From Mesorhizobium sp. WSM3862 (GTDB lineage: Bacteria; Pseudomonadota; Alphaproteobacteria; Rhizobiales; Rhizobiaceae): DNA of 64,000 nucleotides. Position numbers and translations under genes: made by a program. Every line of letters starts with the position of its first letter. The stretch's first letter is position 1. Shown here one piece after another: positions 1 through 9,516 of the stretch. The stretch lies in contig NZ_NSGE01000004.1 of assembly GCF_002294985.1 (NCBI RefSeq), positions 310,001 to 374,000 of the forward strand, read 5' to 3'. The notes below the pieces were generated by a model. The model was not told the origin of the DNA and did no database searches. It saw only the letters and a list, made by a program, of their open reading frames with translations.

Positions 1-90
1 CCGACGCCAACTGATCAGCGCCCCTGTGTCCCCGGATTCACAAACGTCGTCGCCCCTTACCTCGCCAGGAATCCGTGTGACCGCTCCAAG

Positions 91-1017
91 GTGGCTCCCT
101 CTATAGAAACCGAAACGATGTCAAGCAACAAGCTATATATCGACAAAGCCGGTGGAGTGCTTAACGTTGGCGCCGTGGACATGATCGACGATATCCTGAT
201 TTCGCTGCCTGCCGCGCAACGTGTTGCCGGGCGAGGCAGGCTTTTCTGCGGCAATAGCCGCGGCAGGAGCCGCCTTCAACGTCTCTATCAGGACGGATCG
301 GCGAAGATTCGCATGCCGGCGGTGCAGGGCGACCCGCTCGAGGCCGTGCTGATCAACACGGCCGGTGGGCTGACGGGCGGCGACCGGCTGGGCTGGGAGA
401 TCGAGGTCGGCGAGGGCGCCTCGGCATCGATCACCACCCAGGCCTGCGAGAAGATCTATCGCGCCGCATCCGACCGGGCCGAGACGAAGGTCAGCCTCAC
501 GGTTGGCGCCGGCGGCCGCATTGCCTGGCTGCCGCAGGAAACCATCGTTTTCAACCGCGCGGCCTTTGCCCGCGCGCTGCATGTCGAGCTGGCGGTCGGG
601 GCCGAGGCGCTGCTCCTGGAGGCGACGCTGTTCGGCCGGCTTGCGATGGGCGAACGGACGGTCCTGGGCAATTTTCATGACCGCTGGCGGGTTCGCCAGG
701 GTGGCAGGCTCATCCACGCCGAGGACTTTCGCATCGGCCCGGATATCGCGGCCGGGCTCCAGCGCCAGGCCGTGGCCGGTGGCGCGCTTGCAATTGCAAC
801 GATGCTTCTCGTCTCCCCGCATGCGGAAACCATGCTGGAGCCTGCCCGCGCGATTATCGGTGATCAGGGTGGCGCCAGTTTCTGGAGCGTCGGGCAATCT
901 GGCAAGCTTCTTGCGAGGCTCACCGCCGGCGACGGCTACCAGCTCCGCAAGCGGCTGGTTCCGCTCGTCGAGCTGCTCAACGGACGGGCTGGCCTGCCCA
1001 AATTATGGTCACTTTGA
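91..1017 (+). CDS. ureD: urease accessory protein UreD
   Basis: UreD (UreH) is the cytosolic scaffold that binds apo-urease and, with UreF and UreG, delivers nickel to the active site. The 308-residue product carries the family motif NTAGGLTGGDRL at residues 89-100 and TTQACEKIYR at 115-124. It opens the urease operon and lies 37 bases before ureA. The start is uncertain: the frame opens with GTG at 91, but ATG at 118 or 181 would give a length nearer the usual 270-290 residues, and none has a strong ribosome binding site. Identity is certain from sequence and context; the exact N-terminus is not. Confidence 0.95.
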   Translation: MAPSIETETMSSNKLYIDKAGGVLNVGAVDMIDDILISLPAAQRVAGRGRLFCGNSRGRSRLQRLYQDGSAKIRMPAVQGDPLEAVLINTAGGLTGGDRLGWEIEVGEGASASITTQACEKIYRAASDRAETKVSLTVGAGGRIAWLPQETIVFNRAAFARALHVELAVGAEALLLEATLFGRLAMGERTVLGNFHDRWRVRQGGRLIHAEDFRIGPDIAAGLQRQAVAGGALAIATMLLVSPHAETMLEPARAIIGDQGGASFWSVGQSGKLLARLTAGDGYQLRKRLVPLVELLNGRAGLPKLWSL

Positions 1018-1054
1018 CCTTCGACTACTTTGATCTTGAGTACCGAGAAGACGC

Positions 1055-1357
1055 ATGAACCTGACGCCGCGTGAAAAGGACAAGCTGCTGATCGCCATGG
1101 CGGCGATCGTGGCGCGCAAGCGAATGGAACGCGGCGTCAAGCTCAACCACCCCGAGGCGATCGCGCTGATCACCGATTTCGTCGTCGAGGGCGCCCGCGA
1201 CGGCCGCTCGGTGGCCGAGCTGATGGAGGCCGGCGCCCACGTCGTCACACGGGCCCAGGTCATGGACGGCATTGCCGAGATGATCCACGACGTCCAGGTC
1301 GAGGCGACATTTCCCGACGGCACCAAGCTGGTGACCGTGCACGAACCGATCCGGTGA
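1055..1357 (+). CDS. ureA: urease gamma subunit
   Basis: Smallest structural subunit of the nickel urease that hydrolyses urea to ammonia and carbamate in the cytosol. The 100-residue protein has the standard length and the typical N-terminus [13 protein letters not shown] and C-terminus with the [15 protein letters not shown] block. ureA and ureB are separate genes here, as in most bacteria, not fused as in Helicobacter. A small DUF1272 gene and a hupE/ureJ gene separate it from ureB, an arrangement common in rhizobia. Confidence 0.98.
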   Translation: MNLTPREKDKLLIAMAAIVARKRMERGVKLNHPEAIALITDFVVEGARDGRSVAELMEAGAHVVTRAQVMDGIAEMIHDVQVEATFPDGTKLVTVHEPIR

Positions 1358-1367
1358 GGAGGATCCG

Positions 1368-1622
1368 ATGCTGGAACTCAGACCCAATTGCGAATGCTGC
1401 GACAAGGATCTGCCACCCGAGGCGGCGGATGCGCTGATCTGCACCTTCGAATGCACCTTCTGCGCCGATTGTGCGCAAGATGTTCTCGGCGGTGTCTGCC
1501 CGAACTGCGGCGGCAACTTCGCGCCGCGGCCGATCCGGCCGGCGGCAAAACTGAAGAAATACCCGGCCTCGACCAAACGCGTGCTCAAGGCCGGGGGCTG
1601 CGGCCCCCGCAAGGCCGCATGA
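1368..1622 (+). CDS. DUF1272 cysteine-rich small protein
   Basis: An 84-residue protein with eight paired cysteines in its first half (C-x-C-C, then C-x4-C-x2-C-x2-C, then C-x2-C), which look like ligands for one or two zinc ions. This pattern and the start MLELRPNCECCDKDLP match the DUF1272 family, whose function is not established. It starts 10 bases after ureA with a strong AGGAGG-type ribosome binding site, so it is co-transcribed with the urease genes. The tail is basic. A metal-handling or nucleic-acid-binding role is possible but only inferred. Confidence 0.85.
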   Translation: MLELRPNCECCDKDLPPEAADALICTFECTFCADCAQDVLGGVCPNCGGNFAPRPIRPAAKLKKYPASTKRVLKAGGCGPRKAA

Positions 1623-1648
1623 GTCGGCAATTTGAAGAGGGCCCGTCC

Positions 1649-2242
1649 ATGATTTCCGCTTCGACGAAACGCACCGCGCTTGCCGCGATCCTCTTCCTGG
1701 CGGCGGCGATGCCGGCTGACGCCCATGTCGGCGTTGGCACGACCTCGTCCTTCACGGCGGGCTTCATGCACCCGCTGTCGGGCCTCGACCATATGACCGT
1801 CATGATCGCGGTCGGCCTGTGGGCGGCGATGAAAGGCAGCAAGGCGGTGTGGGCATGGCCGCTCGCCTTTGTCGGCGTGATGGTGGCGGGCGCAGCACTC
1901 GGCATGCTGCAGGTGCCGGTGCCTTTCGTCGAGCCGGGTATCCTCGCTTCGGTCGTTGTCCTCGGGTTGCTGGTAGCGCTGGCGGTCGACCTGCCGGTCT
2001 CGGCGGGTGTGGCCATCATCGGCCTGTTCGCCCTGTTCCACGGCCATGCGCATGGCACTGAAGTGCCGGAGAATGCCGGCGGCCTCGAATATATGGCGGG
2101 TTTCGCCGTGGCGACGGCGCTTCTTCATGGCATCGGCACCGCGGCCGCGCTCGGTCTTGGGCTCCGCTTCCGCGCCCTGGCGCGTCTTGCCGGCGCCGCC
2201 TGCGCGACGGTCGGCGCTGGCCTGGCCTTCGGCGTTCTGTGA
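1649..2242 (+). CDS. HupE/UreJ family membrane protein
   Basis: A 197-residue inner-membrane protein with a cleavable-looking signal peptide (residues 1-25, ending PADA before HVGVG) and about six hydrophobic segments. The motif HPLSGLDHM near residue 45 is the histidine/aspartate signature of the HupE/UreJ family, thought to carry nickel or cobalt. Its place inside the urease operon, directly before ureB, suggests nickel supply to urease. The frame extends upstream without a good start; ATG 1649 is chosen because it begins the signal peptide and lies after DUF1272. Family assignment is firm; the transported metal is inferred. Confidence 0.9.
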   Translation: MISASTKRTALAAILFLAAAMPADAHVGVGTTSSFTAGFMHPLSGLDHMTVMIAVGLWAAMKGSKAVWAWPLAFVGVMVAGAALGMLQVPVPFVEPGILASVVVLGLLVALAVDLPVSAGVAIIGLFALFHGHAHGTEVPENAGGLEYMAGFAVATALLHGIGTAAALGLGLRFRALARLAGAACATVGAGLAFGVL

Positions 2243-2249
2243 GGCCGCG

Positions 2250-2555
2250 ATGATCCCGGGCGAAATCATCACGTCAAAGGGCGACATCGAGTTGAACAAG
2301 GGCCTGCCGACGGTGACGCTCAAGGTCGCCAACAGCGGCGACCGTCCGATCCAGGTCGGCAGCCACTATCATTTCTTCGAGACCAATGAGGGCCTGAAAT
2401 TCGACCGCGAACGCGCCCGCGGCATGCGGCTCGACATCGCCGCCGGCACGGCCATGCGCTTCGAGCCGGGCCAGGAACGTGACGTCACGCTGGTGCCGCT
2501 CGGCGGCAAGCGCGAGGTCTATGGATTTCAACAGAAGGTGATGGGCAAGCTGTGA
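2250..2555 (+). CDS. ureB: urease beta subunit
   Basis: Structural subunit of urease. The 101-residue protein starts [16 protein letters not shown] and contains the diagnostic [12 protein letters not shown] block and the C-terminal GKREVYGF segment. The length is standard. It starts 7 bases after the hupE/ureJ stop. Unusually, ureB is not followed directly by ureC: two genes on the opposite strand lie in the 1.2 kb between them, so ureC probably has its own promoter. Confidence 0.98.
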   Translation: MIPGEIITSKGDIELNKGLPTVTLKVANSGDRPIQVGSHYHFFETNEGLKFDRERARGMRLDIAAGTAMRFEPGQERDVTLVPLGGKREVYGFQQKVMGKL

Positions 2556-2575
2556 GGCGTGGCGGCGCGCTCAAA

Positions 2576-3094
2576 TCACTTCGGCGGCTTGGCGGCCGCG
2601 TAGATGACGACCTTCCCGGGATTGTCGAACTCGACGGCAAGCACGTCCTCGGCCTGCACGCGCCGCGAATCGATGGCGTTGAAGAGCAGGGCGTTCGCTT
2701 CGATCTCCTGCCGCAGCTCCGCGACGTCTTCCTGATGCTGCTTCACCTTGTTCTCGATCGCAGGCGGCGGCCCGCCTTCGCTGCGCGCGGCATCCGTCAG
2801 GAAAACGATATCGACGGTATCCAGCTTGGTCGTCTTGCGCACGGTGCCAATATTGTCGCGCGTGCGGTCGATGGCGGTGATGACCTTGCCGGCCTCTGTC
2901 TTCGACAGCGCCTCCTCCTGCCGCACGTCGGAATCGACGATCGTCGCACCCGGCTTGGTGCTGTCCAGTGGCGGCTTGCCGTCCGCAGGCTGCGCGGGAA
3001 ACGCTGGGGCGGCGACCACGAGAAGCATGGCCACCACAAGGGCTGGAAAGACAAGGGCTGGAAATCCTGTTCCGGGGCACGCGGCGCTCGCCAT
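2576..3094 (-). CDS. secreted hypothetical protein (larger of a paralogous pair)
   Basis: A 172-residue protein with an N-terminal signal sequence (hydrophobic core about residues 12-30, ending FPAQPAD), so probably periplasmic. ATG at 3094 is preceded by AGGAG eight bases upstream, which fixes the start. The C-terminal 75 residues (about 95-170) align by eye with the end of the next minus-strand protein: both have a V-x-IV start, a central D-x3-LR-x-I-x-A stretch and a final VIA/VEF-x-N-x-G-x-L/V-x-I block. I do not recognise the family. It sits in antisense orientation between ureB and ureC. Confidence 0.7.
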   Translation of the reverse strand: MASAACPGTGFPALVFPALVVAMLLVVAAPAFPAQPADGKPPLDSTKPGATIVDSDVRQEEALSKTEAGKVITAIDRTRDNIGTVRKTTKLDTVDIVFLTDAARSEGGPPPAIENKVKQHQEDVAELRQEIEANALLFNAIDSRRVQAEDVLAVEFDNPGKVVIYAAAKPPK

Positions 3095-3211
3095 CGCTCG
3101 CTCCTGGTTGAACTTGTGGCGGGGCGAAAAAGGCGAAACGAGTCTTGTTGGCGGGAGGTTCCGTTCGCGATGATGCTGACGGGCCTGCAACCGGCCCGCC
3201 AGCATTGGTCG

Positions 3212-3583
3212 TCAGCTCGCCTTCTTGGTGATCAGCGTCAGCGCGCCATTGGGTTGCAGGCTGGCGGCGATCACCTGCGCCGAGCTCATCCCCTTGGCTT
3301 CGAGCGCGGACTTCACCTTGGGTGTCGCGTCGATCGATTTGCGCAAGGTCTGCAGGCCGGCGTCGCCGCGTTGCGCCACGATCTGATTGACCTGCGTCTG
3401 CGTGTCCTTTGGCAGTTCCGTAATATCGACGATGCTGACGCTCTCGATCGTCGGCGCCTTGGGCGCGGCGGCAGCAGGTGCCGCAGGCCCCGGGCTCGGC
3501 TGTGGCGCGGGCTGCTGCTGCGCGCCGGCCGCACCCGCCATCATCAAGCTGGCGGCGGCCGCGAAAAGTATCGTCTTTCGCAT
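3212..3583 (-). CDS. secreted hypothetical protein (smaller of a paralogous pair)
   Basis: A 123-residue protein with a clear signal peptide (residues 1-21, cleavage after AGA before QQQPAP), then a proline/alanine-rich linker to about residue 43, then a compact 78-residue domain. That domain resembles the C-terminus of the neighbouring 172-residue protein, so the two probably arose by duplication. Both read on the minus strand, 117 bases apart, towards ureB. No function can be assigned. The extracytoplasmic location inside a urease locus is odd, because urease and its accessory proteins are cytosolic. Confidence 0.75.
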   Translation of the reverse strand: MRKTILFAAAASLMMAGAAGAQQQPAPQPSPGPAAPAAAAPKAPTIESVSIVDITELPKDTQTQVNQIVAQRGDAGLQTLRKSIDATPKVKSALEAKGMSSAQVIAASLQPNGALTLITKKAS

Positions 3584-3750
3584 GGATATTCCTTCCCTCG
3601 GTTTGGAAAACGGTCGTTTTGGGCTGACTCGGTCACCTCAACCGCCAAATGGGATCGGAAGGTGTCGTCGAGCGGGTCATTGCATGACCATTGGATGGCG
3701 ACAATGTGCGCTCCGCGCCCACACAAACTCGCTTTTGGGAGCAATCGCTG

Positions 3751-5463
3751 ATGGCAAGAATTTCCCGTGCCGCCTATGCGCAGATGTACGGCCCCACGGT
3801 CGGCGACAAGGTGCGGCTTGCCGACACTCAGCTCTTCATCGAGGTCGAGAAGGATTTCACCGTCCATGGCGAGGAAGTGAAATTCGGCGGCGGCAAGGTC
3901 ATCCGCGACGGCATGGGTCAGAGCCAGGTTTCCAGGGCGGGCGGTGCCGTCGACACCGTCATCACCAACGCCCTGGTCGTCGACGCGCTCGCCGGGATCG
4001 TCAAGGCCGATATCGGCCTGAAGGACGGTCGCATCGCCGCGATCGGCAAGGCAGGCAATCCGGACACCCAGGATGGCGTCACCATCATCATCGGTCCGGG
4101 CACCGAGATCATCGCCGGCGAGGGCAAAATCCTGACGGCCGGCGGCTTCGACGCGCATATCCACTTCATCTGCCCGCAGCAGATCGAGGAAGCGCTGATG
4201 AGCGGCATCACCACGATGCTCGGCGGCGGCACCGGTCCGGCGCATGGCACCTTGGCCACCACCTGCACGCCCGGCCCCTGGCACATGGCGCGCATGATAC
4301 AGTCTTTCGACGCTTTCCCGATGAATATCGGACTGTCCGGCAAGGGCAATGCGTCACGGCCGGCGGCGCTGGAGGAAATGGTGCTCGCCGGCGCCTGCTC
4401 GCTGAAGCTGCATGAGGATTGGGGCACGACGCCGGCCGCCATCGACTGCTGCCTTTCGGTCGCCGACGACTACGACGTGCAGGTGATGATCCACACCGAC
4501 ACGCTGAATGAGTCCGGGTTTGTCGAGAACACGGTTGCCGCGATCAAGGGCCGCACCATTCACGCCTTCCATACCGAGGGCGCCGGCGGCGGCCATGCGC
4601 CCGATATCATCAAGGTCTGCGGCCTGCCCAACGTCATCCCGTCATCGACCAACCCGACGCGGCCTTACACGGTCAACACCCTGGCCGAGCATCTCGACAT
4701 GCTGATGGTTTGCCACCATTTGTCGCCGTCGATCCCGGAGGACATCGCCTTTGCCGAAAGCCGCATCCGCAAGGAGACGATCGCGGCCGAGGACATCCTG
4801 CACGACATCGGCGCCTTCTCGATCATCTCGTCCGACAGCCAGGCCATGGGCCGCGTCGGCGAGGTGGCCATCCGCTGCTGGCAGACCGCCGACAAGATGA
4901 AGCGCCAGCGCGGTGCGCTGGCTGAGGAGACGGGCGACAACGACAATTTCCGGGTCCGCCGCTACATCGCCAAATACACCATCAATCCGGCCATTGCGCA
5001 TGGCCTGTCGAAGGAGATCGGCTCCGTGACGGCCGGGAAACGCGCTGATCTCGTGCTGTGGAACCCGGCCTTCTTCGGCGTCAAGCCGGAGATGGTGCTG
5101 GTAGGCGGCACAATCGCCGCCGCCCCGATGGGCGATCCCAACGCATCGATCCCGACGCCGCAGCCGATGCACTACCGGCCGATGTTCGGCGCCTACGGCA
5201 AGGCGCTGACCAACTCCGCGGTCACCTTCGTCTCCAAGGCGGCTTTTGATGCCGGCTTGCAGGGCAGGCTTGGCGTAGAGAAGGCGATGGTCGCGGTCGA
5301 GAACACGCGCGGCGGCATCGGCAAGCATTCGATGGTGCTCAACGACGCCACGCCGCACGTCGAGGTCGACCCGGAAACCTATGAGGTGCGCGCCGACGGC
5401 GAGCTCTTGACCTGCGAGCCGGCGACCGTGCTGCCGATGGCCCAACGGTATTTTCTGTTTTAG
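3751..5463 (+). CDS. ureC: urease alpha (catalytic) subunit
   Basis: Catalytic subunit holding the dinuclear nickel centre. The 570-residue protein has standard length. All known active-site residues are visible: H136 and H138 in DAHIHF, the lysine to be carbamylated K219 in SLKLHEDW, H248, H274, the flap pair C321-H322 in MVCHHL, and D362 in [12 protein letters not shown] 3751 is preceded by GGGAG and starts the conserved [15 protein letters not shown]; the frame runs upstream but without a ribosome binding site. It is followed after 107 bases by a GST gene and then ureE, ureF and ureG. Confidence 0.99.
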   Translation: MARISRAAYAQMYGPTVGDKVRLADTQLFIEVEKDFTVHGEEVKFGGGKVIRDGMGQSQVSRAGGAVDTVITNALVVDALAGIVKADIGLKDGRIAAIGKAGNPDTQDGVTIIIGPGTEIIAGEGKILTAGGFDAHIHFICPQQIEEALMSGITTMLGGGTGPAHGTLATTCTPGPWHMARMIQSFDAFPMNIGLSGKGNASRPAALEEMVLAGACSLKLHEDWGTTPAAIDCCLSVADDYDVQVMIHTDTLNESGFVENTVAAIKGRTIHAFHTEGAGGGHAPDIIKVCGLPNVIPSSTNPTRPYTVNTLAEHLDMLMVCHHLSPSIPEDIAFAESRIRKETIAAEDILHDIGAFSIISSDSQAMGRVGEVAIRCWQTADKMKRQRGALAEETGDNDNFRVRRYIAKYTINPAIAHGLSKEIGSVTAGKRADLVLWNPAFFGVKPEMVLVGGTIAAAPMGDPNASIPTPQPMHYRPMFGAYGKALTNSAVTFVSKAAFDAGLQGRLGVEKAMVAVENTRGGIGKHSMVLNDATPHVEVDPETYEVRADGELLTCEPATVLPMAQRYFLF

Positions 5464-5570
5464 CGCTACCGCATTTCATTCGTCCTGCGGCTCTTCGACC
5501 TCATCGCCTGATCGCCATTGGGCTGATGGCTTGGATGGTCTAGGCTCCGGGAAGAGGCAGGATTTGAACC

Positions 5571-6176
5571 ATGTACAAGGCCGTCGGATCACGAGGTTCC
5601 CGGGTCAGCCGCGTGCTCTGGATGCTCGAGGAGCTCGGGCAATCCTATGAGTTCGTAGAGGTGAAGCTGCGCTCGCCCGAGGCCTATGCACTGAACCCTT
5701 CCGGCAAGGTGCCGATCCTGATCGACGGCGAGCTGACGATCACTGATTCGGCGGCGATCTGCGTCTATTTAGCGGACAAGCATACCGATAAGGGGATGGG
5801 CGGTAATCCCGGGCTCGCCGGCCGCGCCGAGATGGATTCCTGGATGCATTTTGCTCAGAGCGAGTTCGAAGCGCCGCTGTGGAACAAACTGCGCCACCGC
5901 TTCATCCTGCCCAAGGAGCTGCGCGTCGATGTCGGCCCTGCCGCCGCCCATGATTTCGCTTCGGAAGTCAAGGCGCTGGACCGCCGGCTTGGCGACAAGC
6001 CTTTTGCGCTCGGCGACCGCTTTTCCGCCGTCGACGTTCTGCTCGGCGATATGGGTGGTTGGGCGCGCGCCGGCCGGTTCCCGGTCGACTCAGATCGCGT
6101 CAACGCCTATTTCGATCGCGTGCTGTCGCGACCCGCCCGGGCGCGGGCGCAAGCCAATGGCGGAGCCATGAAATGA
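5571..6176 (+). CDS. glutathione S-transferase family protein
   Basis: A 201-residue cytosolic GST-type protein. The N-terminal thioredoxin-like domain contains [17 protein letters not shown] and the cis-proline motif GKVPILIDG, followed by the D-S-A-A-I segment that binds the glutathione gamma-glutamyl group. The C-terminal helical domain follows from about residue 85. The stop overlaps the ureE start (ATGA at 6173-6176), so it is translated with the urease maturation genes. A direct role in urease assembly is not known; it may protect thiols or just travel with the operon. Confidence 0.88.
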   Translation: MYKAVGSRGSRVSRVLWMLEELGQSYEFVEVKLRSPEAYALNPSGKVPILIDGELTITDSAAICVYLADKHTDKGMGGNPGLAGRAEMDSWMHFAQSEFEAPLWNKLRHRFILPKELRVDVGPAAAHDFASEVKALDRRLGDKPFALGDRFSAVDVLLGDMGGWARAGRFPVDSDRVNAYFDRVLSRPARARAQANGGAMK

Positions 6177-6751
6177 AGCTCAACATCAACACCGATTTCA
6201 CCAAATTTCCGCGCGCCGTCTCGGTGCTCCCGGCCGGCGAGGGCGGAGCGGCGACACCTTTCGACAAGGCTATCTTGACGCATGACGAGCGGCATCTGCG
6301 CCGCCGCGCCATCGAAACCGCCGGCGGCGACAGGGTGTTGGTCGATCTGCCCGAGCCGGTGGCGCTCGGCAATGGCGACCGGCTGGTGCTGGAGGACGGC
6401 CGCCAGCTCGAGATCGTCGCCGCGCCCGAAGAGGTCTACGACATCCGCGCCCGCGACACCGTGCATCTCACCGAGCTTGCCTGGCATATCGGCAACCGCC
6501 ACCTCGCGGCGGCAATCGAGGCGGACCGTATCCTCATCTTGCGCGACCATGTCATCAAGGCGATGCTGGAAGGGCTCGGCGCCACGGTCGGCGAGGTGGT
6601 GGAACCGTTCAGTCCCGTGCGCGGCGCCTATTCCGGACAAGGCCACGAACATAGCCATGCGCATGATGATCACGGCCACGACCATCACGATCATGATCAC
6701 GCGCATGGCCATCATGACCACGACCACGATCACCACCATCACCATGACTGA
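6173..6751 (+). CDS. ureE: urease nickel metallochaperone UreE with long His-rich tail
   Basis: UreE binds nickel and passes it to UreG during urease activation. The 192-residue protein has the two normal UreE domains (about residues 1-75 and 76-150) and then a strongly histidine-rich tail: the last 36 residues contain 20 histidines alternating with aspartates. Such tails bind several nickel ions and serve as storage in some species. ATG 6173 overlaps the GST stop. The tail's coding DNA also holds the ureF start, an eight-base overlap in another frame, which constrains the sequence there. Confidence 0.96.
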   Translation: MKLNINTDFTKFPRAVSVLPAGEGGAATPFDKAILTHDERHLRRRAIETAGGDRVLVDLPEPVALGNGDRLVLEDGRQLEIVAAPEEVYDIRARDTVHLTELAWHIGNRHLAAAIEADRILILRDHVIKAMLEGLGATVGEVVEPFSPVRGAYSGQGHEHSHAHDDHGHDHHDHDHAHGHHDHDHDHHHHHD

Positions 6752-7415
6752 CCAACCGTCCGGTACCGCACTGCTGCGGCTGATGGCCTGGCTGTCGCCG
6801 TCCTTTCCGGTCGGCGGCTTCTCCTACAGTCACGGTCTCGAGCGCGCCGTGCATGACGGACTAGTCGCCGATCGCCGGGATCTCGCCGAGTGGCTGGGGA
6901 CGCTGGTCGAGATGGGCTCGGGCTGGAACGATGCGGTGCTGTTTGCCGAAAGCTGGCGGCGTGCGCGTGACGGCGGCGATATCGCGGAAGTCGCCGCGCT
7001 TGCCGAGGCGCTTGCCGGATCGCAGCAGCGTCACATGGAAACCATGCTCCAGGGCGCCGCCTTCCAAAAAGCCGCCTCTGCCTGGCCCTGTCCCGCACTC
7101 GAGCGCCTGCCTGCGGATTGCCCCTATTGCGTCGCCGTCGGCGCGATCGCTGGCAGCCATGGCATCGGCTTGGCGGACGCGCTGTCGGCCTTCCTGCAGG
7201 CCTTCTTCTCCAACCTCGTGCAGGCCGCTATCCGGCTCGGCGTTGTAGGACAGGTCGACGCCACAGCGTTGTTAGCCGGCTTCGAACCGTTGGCGCTCGC
7301 GACAGCTGCTCGCGCCGCGAACTCCACGCTCGATGATCTCGGCGGCTCGGCCTTGATATCCGACATTGCCGCGATGAAGCACGAAACCCAATATTCGCGT
7401 CTGTTCCGCTCATGA
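6744..7415 (+). CDS. ureF: urease accessory protein UreF
   Basis: UreF bridges UreD and UreG in the nickel-insertion complex and acts as a GTPase-fidelity factor. The 223-residue protein shows the family hallmarks [21 protein letters not shown] near residues 13-33 (split motif) and a C-terminal [20 protein letters not shown] 6744 lies inside the end of ureE, and its stop overlaps the next gene (ATGA 7412-7415), so it is translationally coupled on both sides. Confidence 0.97.
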   Translation: MTDQPSGTALLRLMAWLSPSFPVGGFSYSHGLERAVHDGLVADRRDLAEWLGTLVEMGSGWNDAVLFAESWRRARDGGDIAEVAALAEALAGSQQRHMETMLQGAAFQKAASAWPCPALERLPADCPYCVAVGAIAGSHGIGLADALSAFLQAFFSNLVQAAIRLGVVGQVDATALLAGFEPLALATAARAANSTLDDLGGSALISDIAAMKHETQYSRLFRS

Positions 7416-7852
7416 TCATTCTTGCCTTTGTCCTCTCCCTCATCCTGCTGCTGATCACCACGCTGCACGTCTATTGGGGCATAGGCGGCATCTGGCCGGG
7501 AAAGGACGCGAAATCCTGCGCCCGCGCCGTCGTCGGCTTTCGCGGCGTGGATGACATGCCCTCGCCCGTCGCGAGCTTTGCCGTCGCCGCGTGCCTGGCG
7601 CTCGCGACGCTATGGCCGCTGGCCCTTGAAGGCGTCTTCGCCTCGCCCTTTCCCAGGCAGGGCCTTGCCGCTACCGCGCTGCTCTTCGGCATCGTCTTCT
7701 TGGGGCGAGGCATCGCCGGCTTCACGCCCTGGTGGCGCGGGCTGACGCCGGAGCAGCCTTTCGCACGGCTCGACCAGCGCCTCTACTCGCCGCTCTGCCT
7801 GTTGATCGGGCTGGGCTTCGCAATCCTCGCCATCACGGAGTTTCCGGCATGA
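7412..7852 (+). CDS. DUF3995-type small membrane protein
   Basis: A 146-residue integral membrane protein with four hydrophobic segments (about residues 1-22, 55-75, 85-105 and 125-143) and the motif [13 protein letters not shown] near residue 18, which is typical of DUF3995 proteins. Its function is unknown. It overlaps ureF and ureG by four bases each (ATGA), so it is an integral member of the urease maturation operon. Membrane location and context make a nickel or urea transport role conceivable, but no residue pattern proves it. Confidence 0.8.
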   Translation: MIILAFVLSLILLLITTLHVYWGIGGIWPGKDAKSCARAVVGFRGVDDMPSPVASFAVAACLALATLWPLALEGVFASPFPRQGLAATALLFGIVFLGRGIAGFTPWWRGLTPEQPFARLDQRLYSPLCLLIGLGFAILAITEFPA

Positions 7853-8481
7853 GCCAAGCCAATGGTCCCCTGCGCATCGGCATCGGCGGTCCCGTCGGTT
7901 CCGGCAAGACGACGCTCACCGAAAAGCTCTGCAAGGCGCTGCGCGACCGGTTCTCGATCGCCGTCGTCACAAACGACATCTACACCAAGGAAGACGCCAT
8001 GATGCTGGCGCGCCTGCAGGCACTGCCGGAGGAGCGCATCGTCGGCGTGGAGACCGGCGGCTGTCCGCACACAGCCATCCGCGAGGACGCCTCGATCAAC
8101 CTGCGGGCGATCGCCGAGTTGAACCGCAAATTCCCCGACCTCGACATCGTCTTCATCGAATCCGGCGGCGACAATCTCGCCGCCACCTTCTCGCCGGACC
8201 TTGCCGATCTGACCCTCTATGTCATTTCGGTCTGCCAGGGCGAGGAGATACCGCGCAAGGGCGGCCCGGCCATCACCCGCTCAGACTTCCTCGTCATCAA
8301 CAAGAGCGATCTGGCGCCCTATGTGAACGTCAACCTCGACGTCATGGAGGCGGACGCCGCCCGCATGCGCGGCAAGCGGCCTTTCGGCTTCACCGATCTG
8401 TCGCGCGGCAAAGGCCTGCAGGAAGTGATCGAGTTCATCGTCGAGCTGGGCGGGTTGCAATCGGCACGGCCTGCCGCCTGA
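7849..8481 (+). CDS. ureG: urease accessory GTPase UreG
   Basis: SIMIBI-class GTPase that couples GTP hydrolysis to nickel insertion into urease. The 210-residue protein has the P-loop GGPVGSGKT at residues 13-21, the nickel-binding CPH motif at 72-74, the [13 protein letters not shown] switch region and the NKSD guanine-specificity motif near residue 150. Start ATG 7849 overlaps the preceding DUF3995 stop. It is the last gene of the urease operon. Confidence 0.98.
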   Translation: MSQANGPLRIGIGGPVGSGKTTLTEKLCKALRDRFSIAVVTNDIYTKEDAMMLARLQALPEERIVGVETGGCPHTAIREDASINLRAIAELNRKFPDLDIVFIESGGDNLAATFSPDLADLTLYVISVCQGEEIPRKGGPAITRSDFLVINKSDLAPYVNVNLDVMEADAARMRGKRPFGFTDLSRGKGLQEVIEFIVELGGLQSARPAA

Positions 8482-8547
8482 CCCATCAGTTTGCGGTTGC
8501 TGGCAGCCGCCATGCACGGCATGCTCGGCCAAACCGGAGGATTTTCG

Positions 8548-9315
8548 ATGAGCCTTGCCCGTCTGCAGAAGGAAACGCTGACCAACCTGCCTTATTACCA
8601 GGAGCGGGTCGATCTCGCCGCCGCCTTCCGCTGGACGGCGCGGCTCAACATGCATGAGGCGGTCGCCAATCATTTCTCGCTGTCGGTCAACGAGGACGGC
8701 ACGAAGTTCCTGATGAACCCGAACCAGGTGCATTTCTCGCGTATCAAGGCGAGCGATCTGCTTTTGATCGACGCCAACGATCCCGAAACGCTCTCCGGCC
8801 CCAACGCGCCCGACCCGACGGCTTGGGGCCTGCACGGCGCCATCCACCGCAACGTGCCGCATGCGCGCTGCGCCATGCATGTGCATTCGATCCACGCCAC
8901 GGTGCTTGCCTCGCTGGCCGACTCCACCTTGCCGCCGATCGACCAGAACTCGGCCATGTTCTTCAACCGCCATGTCGTGGACCCTCATTATGGCGGGCTG
9001 GCCTTCGAAGAGGAGGGCGAGCGCTGCTCGAGACTGCTCGTCGATCCCAAGGTCAAGGTGATGGTCATGGGCAATCACGGCGTGATGGTCATCGGGGATT
9101 CTGTCGCCGACACCTTCAATCGCATGTTCTATTTCGAGCGTGCCGCCGAGACCTACATCAAGGCGCTGTGGACCGGTCGGCCGCTGCGCACGCTCTCCGA
9201 CGAGATCGCGGAAAAGACGGCGAGCGAGATGGACGACTATCCCGGCCAAGCCGAGCGCCACCTTGCCGAGCTGAAGGCAATCCTCGACGAGGAAGAGCCG
9301 GTCTACAGGAACTGA
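8548..9315 (+). CDS. class II aldolase/adducin family protein
   Basis: A 255-residue cytosolic protein of the class II aldolase/adducin fold. Zinc ligands are visible in MHVHSIHATV (about residues 110-119) and GNHGVMVIGD (about 174-183), so the metal site is intact. A good GGAGG lies upstream of ATG 8548; an earlier in-frame start at 8491 has none. Members include fuculose- and ribulose-phosphate aldolases or epimerases and decarboxylase-like enzymes. The substrate cannot be told from the sequence. It sits 66 bases after ureG on the same strand but has no known link to urease. Confidence 0.88.
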   Translation: MSLARLQKETLTNLPYYQERVDLAAAFRWTARLNMHEAVANHFSLSVNEDGTKFLMNPNQVHFSRIKASDLLLIDANDPETLSGPNAPDPTAWGLHGAIHRNVPHARCAMHVHSIHATVLASLADSTLPPIDQNSAMFFNRHVVDPHYGGLAFEEEGERCSRLLVDPKVKVMVMGNHGVMVIGDSVADTFNRMFYFERAAETYIKALWTGRPLRTLSDEIAEKTASEMDDYPGQAERHLAELKAILDEEEPVYRN

Positions 9316-9374
9316 GCCCCGCGGTTGTGGGTTGACGCTGGAGGCTTGGCTTTCGCCTATTTTCGAAGCCGGGC

Positions 9375-9500
9375 GCTGCCGCTCACCCTTACCTCTCCCC
9401 GTGAAGGACGATGAAAGGGGAATCGCCAGCGTCGGAGCGTGTCCCTTCTCCCAGTAGTCACGGGGAGAAGGTGCCGGCAGGCGGACGAGGGGCAGCGTCG
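9375..9500. repeat. rhizobial palindromic intergenic repeat, degenerate
   Basis: The spacer between the convergent aldolase and HAD genes holds the blocks CTCTCCCCGTGAAGG and CTTCTCCCAGTAGTCACGGG..GAGAAGGTG with a final GGACGAGGGG. These are the core words of the paired palindromic element seen better preserved at 51400 and 55948. It can fold into hairpins and may help end transcription from both sides. Confidence 0.5.
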
Positions 9501-9516
9501 ACGCCTGAAAGTCTAT

